DNA of 64,000 nt. Origin: Rattus norvegicus (lineage: Eukaryota; Chordata; Mammalia; Rodentia; Muridae). This document shows positions 31,104 through 42,854 of this stretch, one piece after another. The position numbers and the translations under genes are program-made. Where the stretch lies: assembly GCF_036323735.1 (NCBI RefSeq), contig NC_086022.1, positions 70,344,202-70,408,201 of the forward strand, read 5' to 3'. Under the pieces are notes generated by a model, which was given only the letters and a program-made list of their open reading frames with translations, did no database searches and was not told the origin of the DNA. How positions within the stretch are numbered: the first letter of the stretch is position 1; every line of letters starts with the position of its first letter.

Positions 31104-34100
31104 CTAAATGAAAAGAGAATGCTTGGTTAGGCTCCTGGTTTCTGTTCTGACTTTAACCCTTTGGTGAGGGTCTCCTGGGAGCTGTACATGGAGGGAATGC
31201 AGCCTCATGCAACCACACACTCTTCTTGCCACTCGGTCTTTCATTCCAACTTAGATCCCTGCTTTTCAATACATCATCTCCAATCCAGCCCCGTACCCAC
31301 TGCTTCCTCTCAACTCTCCTGTGAACAGTCACAGATTCAAAGAATCTCAGTCTAACTTCTCATATTACTGTCACCCCCAATCATAATTTTTTTTATTGGA
31401 TTCCTGTTTATAACAGGAAGACCCAAGGCAAGAGGAGAGGGAATTTTTAATCTTTTCCTGGATTTGAGCTGGCTCTTGGAAAAACTTGTGAAGGCAACTG
31501 TTATCATTCTTATACTTCCTTTCTGTCAATAAGATCCTTTTGGTCTAACTGCAAAGTCTCATTTCATGAAAAAGTTGTATGATTTTTGGGATCAAGGGAC
31601 TGTAGAATCAAATGATAGCTCTATCTTGTTGGTATATGAAAATCAACACACTTCTAACCATTCTAACACTAAGTTCAAGAGCCTGGAAGTAATAAAAGCT
31701 TTCTCCGTGGCATCCCAGTGAACACACGAAGAGATAATCCATGCTTCGCATAGCATAGTGACTGACGAAGAGTAGACACTGAGTGGATATAAATTTTCCT
31801 TCCCCCGTAAGGAAGTTCATGTACACATTGGAGACCCAGCTTGGTCCTTGTCTGACTCATCATCTCTATATGAATACTGGAATATTACAGCCACCTGCAA
31901 ACTTTGGAATATTACAGCCTCCTGCAAACTTTGACTCCATGGAGTGATGCCTTTAAGGATCTTGAGGGTAACAGCTTCCACTGTGAGGCATAGGTAAGGC
32001 TTAGGTGTGTAATAAACTTTTTTAAATGAAGGAGCTATATCTGGGGAGATGACATGACAAATAGTTTAATGGCCTATGAAATATCATGTGAGGTACAGTA
32101 GCAGCTCTTATACATATTATAAAATATTAATATAATATATAACTTAATTTAATTACAACATATAATATATTAATATAGAATGTAACATATTATTATAATA
32201 TAAATAAAAAGAATAAAAATTTAAATAGGAAAGAAATGGGTTGGAAGCAACTAGAATAGTAGAACAGAGTCCAGTCTAAGCCTCTGAGCTGTTTCAGTCT
32301 GATGCTTAGGTTTTGTCTTATCTAAAGGTTTTGCAAAAATCTTTAGAGAAATGCAGGCTGTTCACGTACTTGCCCTTGAACACAGAGTTGTTGACCCAGC
32401 GCCATTTCTTCTCTCCAGGCTGACGTATCAAACCAATAAAGTAATTCTCAGCCCCAGCTCTGTCCTGAAGAAACTTCTAGAAATTAAAAAAGAAGTTCAT
32501 CAGTGAGCTCTTCACTGCTGCATTCCAAGCTGGTGGTAAATGGTTGGCTTGGTTCTGGGAATCAGGAAGACAGTTGAGGATGTTGGCTGACACACATGCC
32601 ATTAGAGAGAACTTCACAGAGACGTTCTAAAACTTTGTAGGAAGTAAGATCACCTGGTTATCTGGACCAAACACAGAGAAATTATATTATATTTAGCATG
32701 CATCCATTCATTCATTTCCCTGTCAACATACTTTTGTGAGCTTGTGTATATATATTTATGTGTACAATCATACATGTGACACTTTTGGAGATTAGAGGTT
32801 CAATCATGGGAGCTGATTCTCTCTAGGATCATGTTAGCCTCAGGGACTGATTGAAGGTCACCAAGCCCAGTGACAGGAACCTTTATCTGTTAAACCATCT
32901 TATTAGGTTCATATGACATTTATTTATTTATTTACTTATTTTAAATAATTTATTTTATACATATGTATGTGCTCACATATGAGTGGCACAGTCTTTCTGT
33001 AGAGATCAGAGGACAATACGTGGGAATTGCTTCTCTCCTTGTATGCAAATATTAGATCTCTGTGATTGAACTCAGGTCATCAGGCTTGGTAGCACATGAC
33101 TTTACCCATTGAGATATCCTCCCAGTCCTTAAGCCACTTCTTCAGATCTTTGGTCATTTCTTGCACTTTAAATGTCCTGGTCCATCCTTAGGGTATGGTT
33201 CATAAGGAAGACAACAGAATCTGGAATTCTAGTGTAGATGAAAATGAAGAACCTTCCATTCTCAGGTTTACAATAAGGACTGTGAACTTCTCAGCTAGGC
33301 ACATCTCTACTTCTCACTATCATCCTACCCTTACATCATCAAATTGTTCCATAGACTCCACCAACTGCAGCAGGTGTAGGCCAGACTATTTTCTTACACC
33401 ATCCCAATGCTTTACCAGTTTCTTTGGAGTGTCGACAATTGCCAGTGTGGATCCTTTTGTTGCACAATAGTCCCTGCTGTTTTTCCAAGGTGATTCAGAG
33501 GTAGAGAAGAAAAAACATCTTCCTTGGTGAAAATCCCAGTTGTTGGGACAGGCTGGAGAGATTGGAGCAGGAAGGAGCAGAGAGAGAGGCAGAGAAGGAA
33601 TACATGTGATTAGTGGTTTGGAATCTGAGCCCTTGAATGGAGTCATAAAATGATGGGGCACATTTCTCTGTAACTACCTCATGATATAAATTCTTCCCAA
33701 TTCAGGAAGAAACTCCACTACTCTGGTCTACTTTCCTGTCCCTAACATAAAGGGAATGAAAACTCTTCATGGTCCCTTTGAGCAAAAGTCCCACAAGAAA
33801 GGAGGTGTTCAGAAAGGTCCTTGAGAATCCAGCTCGTGAATACCAAGGGGGTGGGAGGAGCCCAGGATCATGCACTGTACCTGTTCCAGAGCTCCTTGTG
33901 GGAACGAAGCTTTCATCACTTCTTCCAAAAATCTGTGAGACTGAAATGAAAAGAAATCCTGGTGAACACTATATGGTGAACACAGCAGTCAATAGGCTGT
34001 GGGCTGCTGAGTTCTGAATATTTGTTTCTAAACATCTCTGGTGTTCTAGATGTGTTTCCACATACCTGATGTTTCCAGAGGTGGAAAGAAAAACCACCAT

Positions 34101-34283
34101 CCTTGATGAAAATCCTATTCGGGGCAGATGAAATTGAGATGGGAGGGTGTAAAAAGAAGGAGGGAAGAAGGGAAAAAGAGGCTGAAAGAGATGCTATAGA
34201 GAGGACAAGGACCTTGAATGTTAGAAATACTGTCTTTGAAGCATCTGTTACTATGATCTATTATACTTGGCACTCAGGCCCTA

Positions 34284-34334
<51 letters not shown>

Positions 34335-37300
34335 CCTATCTACCTCTCTTCCTTATGATAGTAGATGTGAAATGCTTAGATAGAGATAAAGATAGATAAA
34401 GAGAGAGAAGCCCATTAAGGGAGGTTCTTACTCCTTTCTTATATACATATTTGACCCTGTTTCCAGAGAGCTGTTTGAAGCACTTTTGTTTTTTACCCAG
34501 TAGAACATTTTCATTGTTTTTTTTTTTTGATTTTACATAAAGCACCCTGATCACATTCACTTCCCAGTTCTCTCAGGCTGATTCTCATCCATGCTTGTCA
34601 CCTCCTCCAAGAAAAAAGAAGAGGAAAAAATAATTCCAAGTCCATTTTTGGTTGCCCACATACTTTTACCCCAGGCTCCCCATAGCAATTTTGCTGTTCC
34701 CTTTACTTCTGGAGTCCAAACCCTCTGTGAGATGCTATTGTCCTGAGCAACTTTAGATGCTTTTCTCATTAATATTCCCTTAGCTCTATGGATGGTAACT
34801 GATTAAGGTGGACCCAGGATACAGGGAGTTACAGCAGAAAAGGAAATATGGAACTGATCTAGAGATTTTTAAAATATAAAATGTGGAGATTAATGGACCC
34901 CAAAAGCTTCCTTTTCCTTGGATGCACTGGCTGTCTGAGCAGACAGCTACAGTGACTCAATAGGCTATTGAAATATAGGGGCCCTTGTTACTTGCTGTTT
35001 ATGCTTAAGACTACATTCATTTACCCAGATGCCAACTAGTCACTTAAAATCTTGTTGGTAAAACAGACATGAACATTCATATTTTATTGTACTTCCCTAC
35101 TACTGGACTGTATGAAGACAATATCAGAAAATGGAGAGATCTCCTATGCTCGTGGATTGGCAGAATTAGCATAGTAAAATGGACATCCTACTAGAGGCAA
35201 TCTACAGAGTCAATGCAATCCCCATCAAAATCGTAACACAATTCTTCAAAGACATGGAAATTCTTAAATTCATCTGGAAAGGCAAAAACCCAGAATAGCA
35301 AAACCAATTCTTAACAATAAAAGAACGGCTGGGGGAGTTACCATCCCTGACCTCAAGCTCTACTACAGAGCAATAGTCATAAAAACTCCATAGTATTGGT
35401 ACAGAGACAGACAGGTTGATCAATGGAATAGAATCGAAGACCCAGAAATAAAACCACACACTTGCACACATTTGATCTTTGACATAGAAGTAAAAAAATA
35501 TACAATGGAAAAAAGAAAACATCTTCAATAAATGGTGCTGTTCTAACTGGCTGTCTGTATGTAGAAAAATGAAAATAGACCCATATTTATCATCATACAC
35601 AAAGCCCAAGTCCAAGTGGATCAAGGTCATCGATATAAAAACCAGATACACTGAATCTAATAGAAGAGAAAGCAGCAAAGAACTTTGAACTCATTGGAAC
35701 AGGGGAAAATTTCCTCCAATGGCTCATGCTCTAAGATCAAGAATTGATAAATGGAACCTCATAAAACTAGAAAGCTTCTGTAAGGCAAAGAACATCGTCA
35801 ATAGGACAAATCGGTATTCTACAGATTGAAAGAAGTTTCACTTACCTCACATCTGATAGAGGGCTAATATCCAAAATATATAAAGAACTCTAACCACCAC
35901 AAGATCAAACAACCCAATCAAAAAATGGGGTATACAACCAAACCGTGAATTTACAATAGAGGAATCTGGAATGGCTGAGAAGCACCTGAAGAAATGTTCG
36001 AAGTCCTTAGTGATCAGAGAAATGCAAATCAAGATGACCCTGAGAGCCCACCTTACACCAGTCAGATGGCTAAGATCAAAACCTCAGGTGACAGCACAGG
36101 TTGGCGAGGATGTGTAGAAAGGGGAACACTCCTCCATTGCTGGTGGGATTACAAGTTGGTGGGGTACGATCACTCTGGAAATCAACTTGGAGGTTCCTTA
36201 GAAAATTGGAAATAGACCTACCTAAAAACCCAGCAATACCACTCTTGGGAATATACCCAAAAGATGCCCCATCATGCCACAGGAACACATCTTCCACTAT
36301 GTTCATAGTGGCCTTATTTGTGATAGCCAGAAGCTAGAAACAATCCAGATGTCCCATGACAGAAGAATGGATATAGAAAATGTGGTTCATTTACACAATG
36401 GAATACTAATCAGCTATTAAGAAGGAGGATGTCCTGAGTTTTTCAGGCAAATGGATAGAACTAGAAAATATCATCCTGAGTGAGGTAACTAAGACCCAAA
36501 AGGACATGCACGGTATGTTCTCCCTGATACGTGGATATTAGCAAAAACAAAAAGAAAGAAAGAAACAAACAAACAAACAAACAAAACCGTACAGAATACC
36601 CAAGAGTCCACAGGACTCAAAAAGAAGGGCCCAAGTGAGGATGCCTCAGTTCCACTTGGGAGGTAGAAGAAAACAACCACGGAGTGGGGGAAGGGGATGG
36701 GGGAGGGGAGAGGGGAAAATGATCAGGTATTGGATGGGGAAAAAGGACTGAAGCCCCAAGGGCCAGCAGAAAGAATGGACACATTCTTGGGAGGAAGGAG
36801 GTTGGGAGGACCCTCTAGAATGAACCAGAGACCTGGGAATTGAGAGACTCAGAACACAAGGGGGGAAGAGGGACCTTATTGAATCCATCTCCAGCAAAAA
36901 GACAGGGCAATCAATCCCTCAAGTGAGGGATTGGGTTGCTATCCCACAGCCAAAGCTCTGACCCATAATTCTTCCTGTCTGAAAGAAATGCAGGGATGGA
37001 AAGGGAGAAGAGTCTGAGGAAAAGAAATTCGCCCAAAGGCAGATCCAGCTCAACAGGAGGATGATACCATTACTGAGGCTACAGGGCGTTCACAAAATGG
37101 GACCAACCATAACTGCTCTCCAAAACACCCAACAAGCAGCAGAAAGAGTCAGATTAGGGAAAAGCTGGAGGAAACTAAGGAGGGCGACCCTGTAGGAGGA
37201 CCAGCATTCTCAATTACCTTGGACCCCTGAGATCTCTTAGACACTGGATCACCAACCAGGCAGCATACACCAGTTGATGTAATGAGGCCTCCAACACATA

Positions 37301-38276
37301 TACTACAGAGGACTTCCGGGTCTGGGTTCAGTCACAGAAGATGCACCTAACCCTCAAGAGACTGGAGGTTCCAGGGAGTTTAGAGTTCTGGAGGGGTGGG
37401 TGGGGTGGGAACATCCTCATGGAGACCAGGTGTGCAGGGAGGGAGTGCAGGGGGTGGGCAGGAAGGAGGTGTGGGATGTGGAACTCGGAGAGGGGGGTGG
37501 ACTGGTATACACTCGGATGTGGAGTGTAAACAAAAAGATTCTATGAAAATCATTTACAATCCATTATAGTAGTCCCATACAATTCATTCTCAAGCCCATG
37601 AGGGAACCTGAGGATCATACATTTCATACAGGGTCTAGGGGATTTATAGCTCAGTACTAGACTTTGTGCTTTCTATGAGCAAGGCCCTGGATTAGATCTC
37701 TAGTACCGATAGGGGACAAAGCCCGGAAGAGACAACGATCAATGAGTTTGCTGTTCATTTCCACACTTGTAAAGGAGAATAGGACCTTTGCATGGCATCT
37801 GTATGCAAATTCATAGGAACTGTTAGAATTCACGACATAGAATCTGGATAGTAGAGAGATTACCATTCTGCACATTAGTGGTTCCGTAGCTCTCCGTGGG
37901 GATGAAGCCATCACTACTTTTGCCAAAAACCTGTGGGACTGCAAAGAAAACCAGCTAGTGGCTCAGCACCAGTGTGGCTGCAAATGAAGGTGACAAGTGA
38001 GCCACAGGGGATGGCAAGAAACTGTGACCACAGGAGGAAGCACTGAGCTCCCTCTACCTCCGTGGGGTGTGTGTATATTCACACTTCACTAACTTACTTG
38101 TGTGTCTTTTCTGTGCCTGTTATTGATATTACATGTTCACATTGAGTCACAAGGAAAATACCTCTTACCCAACTGCTGCAATTTACCCACATTTCCTTCC
38201 TCCATTTTTTCCCTACTGGCTTCAGTACTAAATATTTGGCTATGAGGCCAAGTGAATTTATTGAGAGTAATTTATG

Positions 38277-38312
<36 letters not shown>

Positions 38313-38743
38313 ACACACACACCTCTGTTAAACCTTGGTCTTATAGTTAACTCTTCATACAGTCGTATTGGGTTGAACTGGAACAGTAATTTTTAAAATT
38401 ATAGCAACAATAAAAAAGCCAGGCTAGATATTCTAGTTTAGATTATCCAGTGAAGACTCTCCAGTGAAGCCTTTCATGCAAGGGCTCTGTCCCTTTTACA
38501 GTCAGTTGTGCATTTCCATTGTAGCTCACAGACCCCACGCATCTGCTAGAGTGTAGGAAGACAGTGTGGAAGAACTTGGGCACTGAACCTTTGCACTCAA
38601 TCTAGCATTCTGAGTCGGCTAAAGCAATAAGGAAGCGGGGGAAGAAGCTTCCACAAATACTTACAGTACAGCAGAAAAAAGGTCATTCCAACAACTTTGA
38701 TCACTACTACGATAAGAGCTGAGATGGTCATGTGCCAGTTCAT
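30989..38743 (-). CDS. Clec5a: C-type lectin domain family 5 member A (MDL-1), six coding exons
   Basis: A type II membrane receptor of myeloid cells that signals through the ITAM adaptor DAP12 (family knowledge). The coding exons on the minus strand are 38665-38743, 37864-37938, 33881-33940, 33416-33552, 32370-32476 and 30989-31103. They total 573 bp and give 190 residues, equal to the mouse length as I recall it. Every junction has GT...AG and consistent phase. The protein has almost no cytoplasmic tail and a transmembrane segment (about 7-27) with the DAP12-pairing lysine K16. A stalk from exons 2 and 3 (27-72) is followed by a lectin-like domain (73-190) with cysteines 73, 84, 101, 163, 177 and 185. 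N-glycosylation sequons are at N146 and N153. It sits between Or9a4 and Tas2r38, as in human. A non-coding first exon near 39166 is likely. Confidence 0.92.
32370..32476 (-). other. Clec5a: Clec5a coding exon 5
   Basis: Encodes residues 118-152 with YFIGLIRQPGEKKWRWVNNSV, the WIGL-like core. The acceptor is TTTCTAG and the donor is GTACGTG. Length 107 bp, phase 0 in and 2 out. Confidence 0.92.
32716..32915 (-). repeat. Old B2/B3-type SINE in Clec5a intron
   Basis: A tail-like run of alternating T/A and then a diverged tRNA-SINE head (GACAGGAACCTTTATCTGTTAAACCATCT) as reverse complement. Confidence 0.45.
32938..33135 (-). repeat. Second old B2/B3-type SINE in Clec5a intron
   Basis: The pattern is the same as in the preceding repeat: GATTGAACTCAGGTCATCAGGCTTGGTAGCACATGAC and TTTACCCATTGAGATATCCTCCCAGTCC, a diverged minus-strand SINE. 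Confidence 0.6.
33416..33552 (-). other. Clec5a: Clec5a coding exon 4 (start of lectin domain)
   Basis: Completes A72 and encodes 73-117: CPNNWDFHQGRCFF with C73 and C84, then C101 and STLAIVDTPKKL. The acceptor is CTCTCCAG and the donor GTAAAG. 137 bp, entering in phase 1 and leaving in phase 0. Confidence 0.93.
33881..33940 (-). other. Clec5a: Clec5a coding exon 3 (second stalk repeat)
   Basis: 60 bp encoding VSQIFGRSDESFVPTRSSGT. The acceptor is CATTTCAG and the donor GTACAG. Symmetric phase 1-1, so it could be skipped without a frameshift. Confidence 0.9.
34284..34344. repeat. (TATC)n microsatellite
   Basis: About 15 TATC units in the Clec5a intron between exons 2 and 3. Confidence 0.97.
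35110..36540 (+). pseudogene. L1 ORF2 remnant, C-terminal third
   Basis: The + strand frames show fragments such as GCVERGTLLHCWWDYKLV and LEIDLPKNPAIPLLGIYPKDAPSCH. Multiple frame changes and stops are present; no functional protein is expected. The minus-strand ORFs here are shadows. Confidence 0.75.
35110..37545 (+). mobile_element. 5'-truncated older L1, antisense in Clec5a intron
   Basis: The + strand begins in ORF2 at GATCTCCTATGCTCGTGGATTGG. It runs through a decayed ORF2 C-terminus (ATTGCTGGTGGGATTACAAG near 36137, the Cys-rich end near 36230-36540) and continues into a long 3'UTR. It occupies most of the intron between exons 2 (37864) and 3 (33940), opposite in strand to Clec5a. No clear A-tail or target-site duplication was found. 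Confidence 0.85.
37628..37712 (+). repeat. Old ID-like SINE
   Basis: GGGGATTTATAGCTCAGTACTAGAC followed by GCAAGGCCCTGGATTAGATCTCTAGTACC is a diverged ID/tRNA-Ala-like SINE, in the same Clec5a intron. Confidence 0.6.
37864..37938 (-). other. Clec5a: Clec5a coding exon 2 (first stalk repeat)
   Basis: 75 bp: completes F27 and encodes PQVFGKSSDGFIPTESYGTT then NVQN. The acceptor is TTTGCAG and the donor GTAATC. Symmetric phase 1-1. Confidence 0.9.
38279..38322. repeat. (CA)n microsatellite
   Basis: About 20 CA units with one CC interruption, in the Clec5a intron between coding exons 1 and 2. Confidence 0.97.
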
Positions 38744-38763
38744 GATGATGGGGGTTCAGGGAT
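38665..38763 (-). other. Clec5a: Clec5a exon with start codon and membrane anchor
   Basis: The start ATG is at 38741-38743 (minus). It encodes MNWHMTISALIVVV then IKVVGMTFFLLY with K16. The donor is GTAAGT at 38664. About 20 nt of 5'UTR precede the ATG after a CCACAG acceptor at 38764. Confidence 0.9.
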
Positions 38764-39165
38764 CTGTGGGGATAAGAGCAACATTGTCAGAATCTGGGAG
38801 TGAAGCCGTTGACCTTAGCCTTGTGTCTTTCTCAGAGAACCCAAGGACAGCTGGGAGACAGGCATTCCATTGACCGGTGAAAGGAGGTGACCCACACATG
38901 CCCAGAACACCGATAGAAAACTCTGTCCTTCAATTATACTTTAGCATTAGGTCTTAACCTTGTTTCCATTTGTGGTTTCATAAATCCTGTCTAATAAGTA
39001 ATTGTCCTGCAATTCAAGAGTACTTAGTCTTGAAATGACACCTGCTCACAAGCTTATAGTCTTGGCCATGCTAATTTCACTTATAAAAGCTGCAGTCTCA
39101 AGTGTGTCAGGGGCGTGTGTCCAATGAACAGAGGACAGATGGACAGACAGACAAGACTGACTTAC

Positions 39166-39240
39166 CTGATCTCTTCCTGTGAGTCTTGGTTGGCATACAG
39201 ATAGGAGTCTTTTTGATAAGTTAATATTTGGTGTGGTGGG
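39166..39240 (-). promoter_or_regulatory. Candidate Clec5a 5'UTR exon end
   Basis: On the minus strand AGGAAGAGATCAG is followed by GTAAGTCAG, a strong donor. It pairs plausibly with the acceptor at 38764, giving a short untranslated first exon. Nearby AGGAAG motifs are ETS/PU.1-like, which would fit a myeloid gene. The transcription start is not visible, so the outer end is a guess. Confidence 0.4.
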
Positions 39241-39769
39241 CAGGGTTCCTTTTCTTCTGAATGCCCGCTCCTGCTTGGGTAATGGGTAATGTCCTTATTC
39301 ACAACCTCTCCTCTGAGCAGCATCTCCAAGCAAACACTTCTTCCTGTTCAGTGCTCTTGGCAAAGGAGTAGGTGGGGCAAAAAAGGGAAGGGAACTTCTG
39401 TCTCTACAGGAGGGAGGTTCCTTTAGGGGAAACTTTCTAGCAGGATTTGGAAAACCACATGCCTCAGGACAGACTTCTCCTCCATCTGTTCACTTTCTTT
39501 TGCTCATAGGATGAATTTTAGCTCCTCAGTGTAGTATACAAATCTTTGCATATTCCTTCTTTCATGGTGGCTCAGTGTTCAGACACATCCTAGATATACT
39601 CTTAGGCTGGGATATGTGTGATGGTTCTGCACCTCTCATTGGCACCAAATCTGCCCTGCTCTTATGTGCTGAACTGAAATTTGTTTTCCTTTGGTGTCAT
39701 GTTTTCGTCACATATTCACACGACACACCTTTGTTGATCTGTCTCTGTCTCTCTGTCTCTCTGTCTCTG

Positions 39770-39813
<44 letters not shown>

Positions 39814-40500
39814 GCTCGCTCCCTCCCTCCATCTCTCCCTCCCTCCTCTTTCTCAGATACACAACAGTACACAACAGACTCCTTGATATTCTCTTTGTCT
39901 AGATAATTCTGGTGCATCCCTTAGACCTCACTTCCTTCAGGAAAATTCTTTTGCCAATCCTCTACTTGTTTGTCCCATTTAGGTTTCGGTAGCCCTTACC
40001 TAGGACCATGAGATGAGGTACCTATTCCTTGGGAGAATTTTTGCAAGATCATTTACTTGTGCACTATAATTTCCACACTCTGAAACCATGCAGGCTGAAG
40101 CTACTTCTTTTCTCACTGCTGTCATCCTGACACAGTCACAGCTCTTGGATCACTGTACTTGAACATGGCATCTGACTTTTTTATTTGTGGGATTTATCAT
40201 TAGACCTATAAAATAAATATTTATGATCCTTGGTTTTTGTGTGACACTACTTATCCAAATTGATGAGTTAGTCGTCTTTGTTTTTGAAGATAATGTAGAT
40301 GTTAGACCACTTCCAAACATGTAGATTCCTGATTAAAATCCATGGACTGCAGACTGTGATGACAGTACTCAGAATGACAGCTAACCATCCCCCCATTTGT
40401 AAACAAAGTTAGCTTACATTACAAAATAGTACGTGCTTTTAATGTAAGCTGCCACTCAGCTTATGTAGCAACTCAGAGTTCATAGAAAAATCTGGTTTTT
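39241..40500. other. Clec5a upstream flank with pyrimidine microsatellite
   Basis: No gene recognised. A (GTCTCT)n/(CT)n tract lies at 39741-39850. Short ORFs through it are repeat artefacts. Confidence 0.6.
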
Positions 40501-40506
40501 AATAAG

Positions 40507-41005
40507 CTGTTTCCTGAGAGGCTCTGCCAGAGCCTGACAAATACAGAGGTGGGTGCTCACAGCCCACCATTGGACTGAGAATGGGATCCCCATTGAAGGA
40601 GTTAGAGTAAGGACTGAAGGAGCTGAAGAGATTTGCAACCCCATAGGAAGAACAACAATATCAACCAACCAGACCCCCCAGAATTCCCGGGGACTAAACT
40701 ACCAACCAAAGACTACACATGGAGTGACCCATGGCTTCAGCCACATATATAGCAGAGGATGGCCTTGTTGGGCATCAATGGGAGGAGAGGCCTTTGGTCC
40801 TATGAAGGGTCGATGCCCCAGTGTAGGGGAGTTCCAGGGTGGGGAGGAGGGAGTAAGTGAGTGGGTGGGTGGGGGAGCACCCTCATAGAAGCAGAAGGAG
40901 GGGGGATGGGATAGGGTTTTTTCAGAAGGGAAACTGGAAAAAGCAATAACATTTGAAAAGTAAATAAAATATCCAATAAAAGAAAAGAAAAAAAAGGAAA
41001 AAAAG
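40507..41005 (+). mobile_element. 5'-truncated L1 3' end
   Basis: CTGTTTCCTGAGAGGCTCTGCCAGAGCC opens the 3'UTR. AAACTGGAAAAAGCAATAACATTTG followed by AAATAAAATATCCAATAAAAG ends it with an A-rich tail to about 41005. Older family than elements A-C. Confidence 0.82.
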
Positions 41006-41451
41006 ACATAGGTGATGTAAAAAACAATTGTGGGTAGTTAGTAGTAATAGTCTGTAGTACTGATAAACAGTTTTGTACTATGAATTTTCCTATAATGTAT
41101 ACAATATCAAGATATGATTTATTTTTATGTGTTGGAGAAAGCCTTAGCATTTTACTGTGAAAATTGGTACACATGATGAGATAGAAGTTCTGTGTGAAGC
41201 ATCTTGAAGTCATGCTTATCAGTAACTAAGACCACTGTGGCCACCTTTCACAATGACAAAGAACTCAGGTCTGGTCATTGCACCATTTATCAGGAAACAC
41301 ATTGTGTTGCTATGTTCATGAATGTGGTAACGAAGGCTGCGTGTGACATAGCCTTGGATATCTGGATGTCTGGAATCATAAAAATCCTAGGGCTTTGCAG
41401 GATGAATTGGATTTATAGCTCAAGATTATTTTATCAACATTAGTGAACAAG

Positions 41452-41452
<1 letters not shown>

Positions 41453-41494
<42 letters not shown>
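41453..41494. repeat. (TG)n microsatellite
   Basis: About 21 perfect TG units. Confidence 0.97.
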
Positions 41495-41496
<2 letters not shown>

Positions 41497-41659
41497 CGAG
41501 CACTCATGTGCAGATTTAAGGTGTATCATATTCATTGGCTCTAAGATTCACTCAGGATATCTCTTATCCAACAATAAGAAGGTTTTGCACATGTTACAAT
41601 TAGGATATTCACTATTTGCCCCAATGGCTTATGTATGGAGGCTTGGTCCCTGATGTAAA

Positions 41660-42030
41660 TACTGTTCAGAAGAGGGGCCTCTGAGAAGAACCTGCCTTCA
41701 TCAATGACTTAATCCATCAAAGGATTTAATTTTGAATCAACAGTTGGCACACTGTGGGACAGTGGAAAGTGAGCTTAGCTGGGAGAAGTAGATCACTGGG
41801 AAGTGGTGAGAATGTCCTTAATGGTTATTTCCTTCCTGGGCCCTCTCCTGTCTTTTTTATACTTTCTGGCTATTATGAGGTGAGCCTTTCTACTCTATCA
41901 CTCCCCTTCACCCTGATGCTTTCTCTCAACATGGCCACAAAACAATGGAGCCAGCCAACCGTGGACTGCATCATCTGAAACCAGGAGTCAAAATAAATTC
42001 TTCCTCCTTTAAGTTATGTATTAGTCTGGT
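41660..42030 (+). repeat. Probable old rodent dispersed repeat, unclassified
   Basis: The pattern AAACCAGGAGTCAAAATAAATTCTTCCTCCTTTAAG is a familiar ending of rodent dispersed repeats. I cannot name the family. Confidence 0.35.
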
Positions 42031-42428
42031 TAATACAGTACTCTATAGTCACCTAGAACCTCCTCTCCCAACCTCATATGCTAAAAATCATGGTGACTGA
42101 GTTCCTTAGGCAAAAGATATCAGTTTTGCAAACAACTTATGCAATCCTCTTATATACTTTAATACACTTTTGATTTCTACAAGTGTAATTTTTAAAAGTA
42201 TTTTCACTTGACAGTTGGATTTACAAATAAAAAACTCATTTATACAAATGACTGTTCATTATCCTTTAATTTTAATCCTAGCGATATATAATATAGTGAG
42301 AGATCACTCACTGATATCGTCTCAGAGCCTATGAGATACAATAATAAAGGACAGGAGACATCTTATATTACTGAACAAACTTAACACAAGAAATAGAAGA
42401 CTTGGAACAGCCTTAAAAACTTGCCTAA

Positions 42429-42493
42429 ATGGGGTTGGGGATTTAGCTCAGCAGTAGAGTGCTTGCCTAGCAAGTGCAAGGCCCTGGGTTCGG
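42429..42493 (+). mobile_element. Tail-less ID SINE
   Basis: GGGGTTGGGGATTTAGCTC begins the body and it ends at CCCTGGGTTCGG, without the usual CCCCAGCTCC end or A-tail. The flanks repeat TTGCCTAA (42421-42428 and 42494-42501). Confidence 0.8.
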
Positions 42494-42732
42494 TTGCCTA
42501 AGAATTTTTGCAAATCTGTTAAATGTAAACTGTGAAAAAGTTTATAAGTAGCAATTTGTAAGTGAAGCGTAAGTTTGAAATCTCATAAGCATTTTTATCT
42601 CAAAGGTTTTGATGTGGTACTTGCCATACTTTGAGCTGTCAGCTTGATCCAAACCTTGAACGGTTTTGGGGAAAAGGAAGCTCAGTTTTGGAACTGCCTC
42701 TATCAGATTGGCTCATGTCATTTATGTGGGCC

Positions 42733-42783
42733 TTTCTTTCTTTTTTTCTTCCTTCCTTCCTTCCTTCCTTCCTTCCTTCCTTC

Positions 42784-42832
<49 letters not shown>

Positions 42833-42852
42833 TGTCTTTCTTTCTTTCTTTC
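42733..42852. repeat. (TTCC)n/(TTTC)n pyrimidine tract
   Basis: About 120 bp of pure pyrimidine tetranucleotides, except for one G, changing from CCTT to CTTT units. ORFs in all frames are artefacts. Confidence 0.97.
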
Positions 42853-42854
42853 AA

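Noticed and set aside
33386..33661. 91-codon minus ORF as a stand-alone gene
   Set aside because: It is Clec5a exon 4 read through into its flanking introns; the real exon is 33416-33552.
35202..36306. Minus-strand ORFs of 60-158 codons in the Clec5a intron
   Set aside because: They are antisense shadows of the + strand L1 ORF2 remnant.
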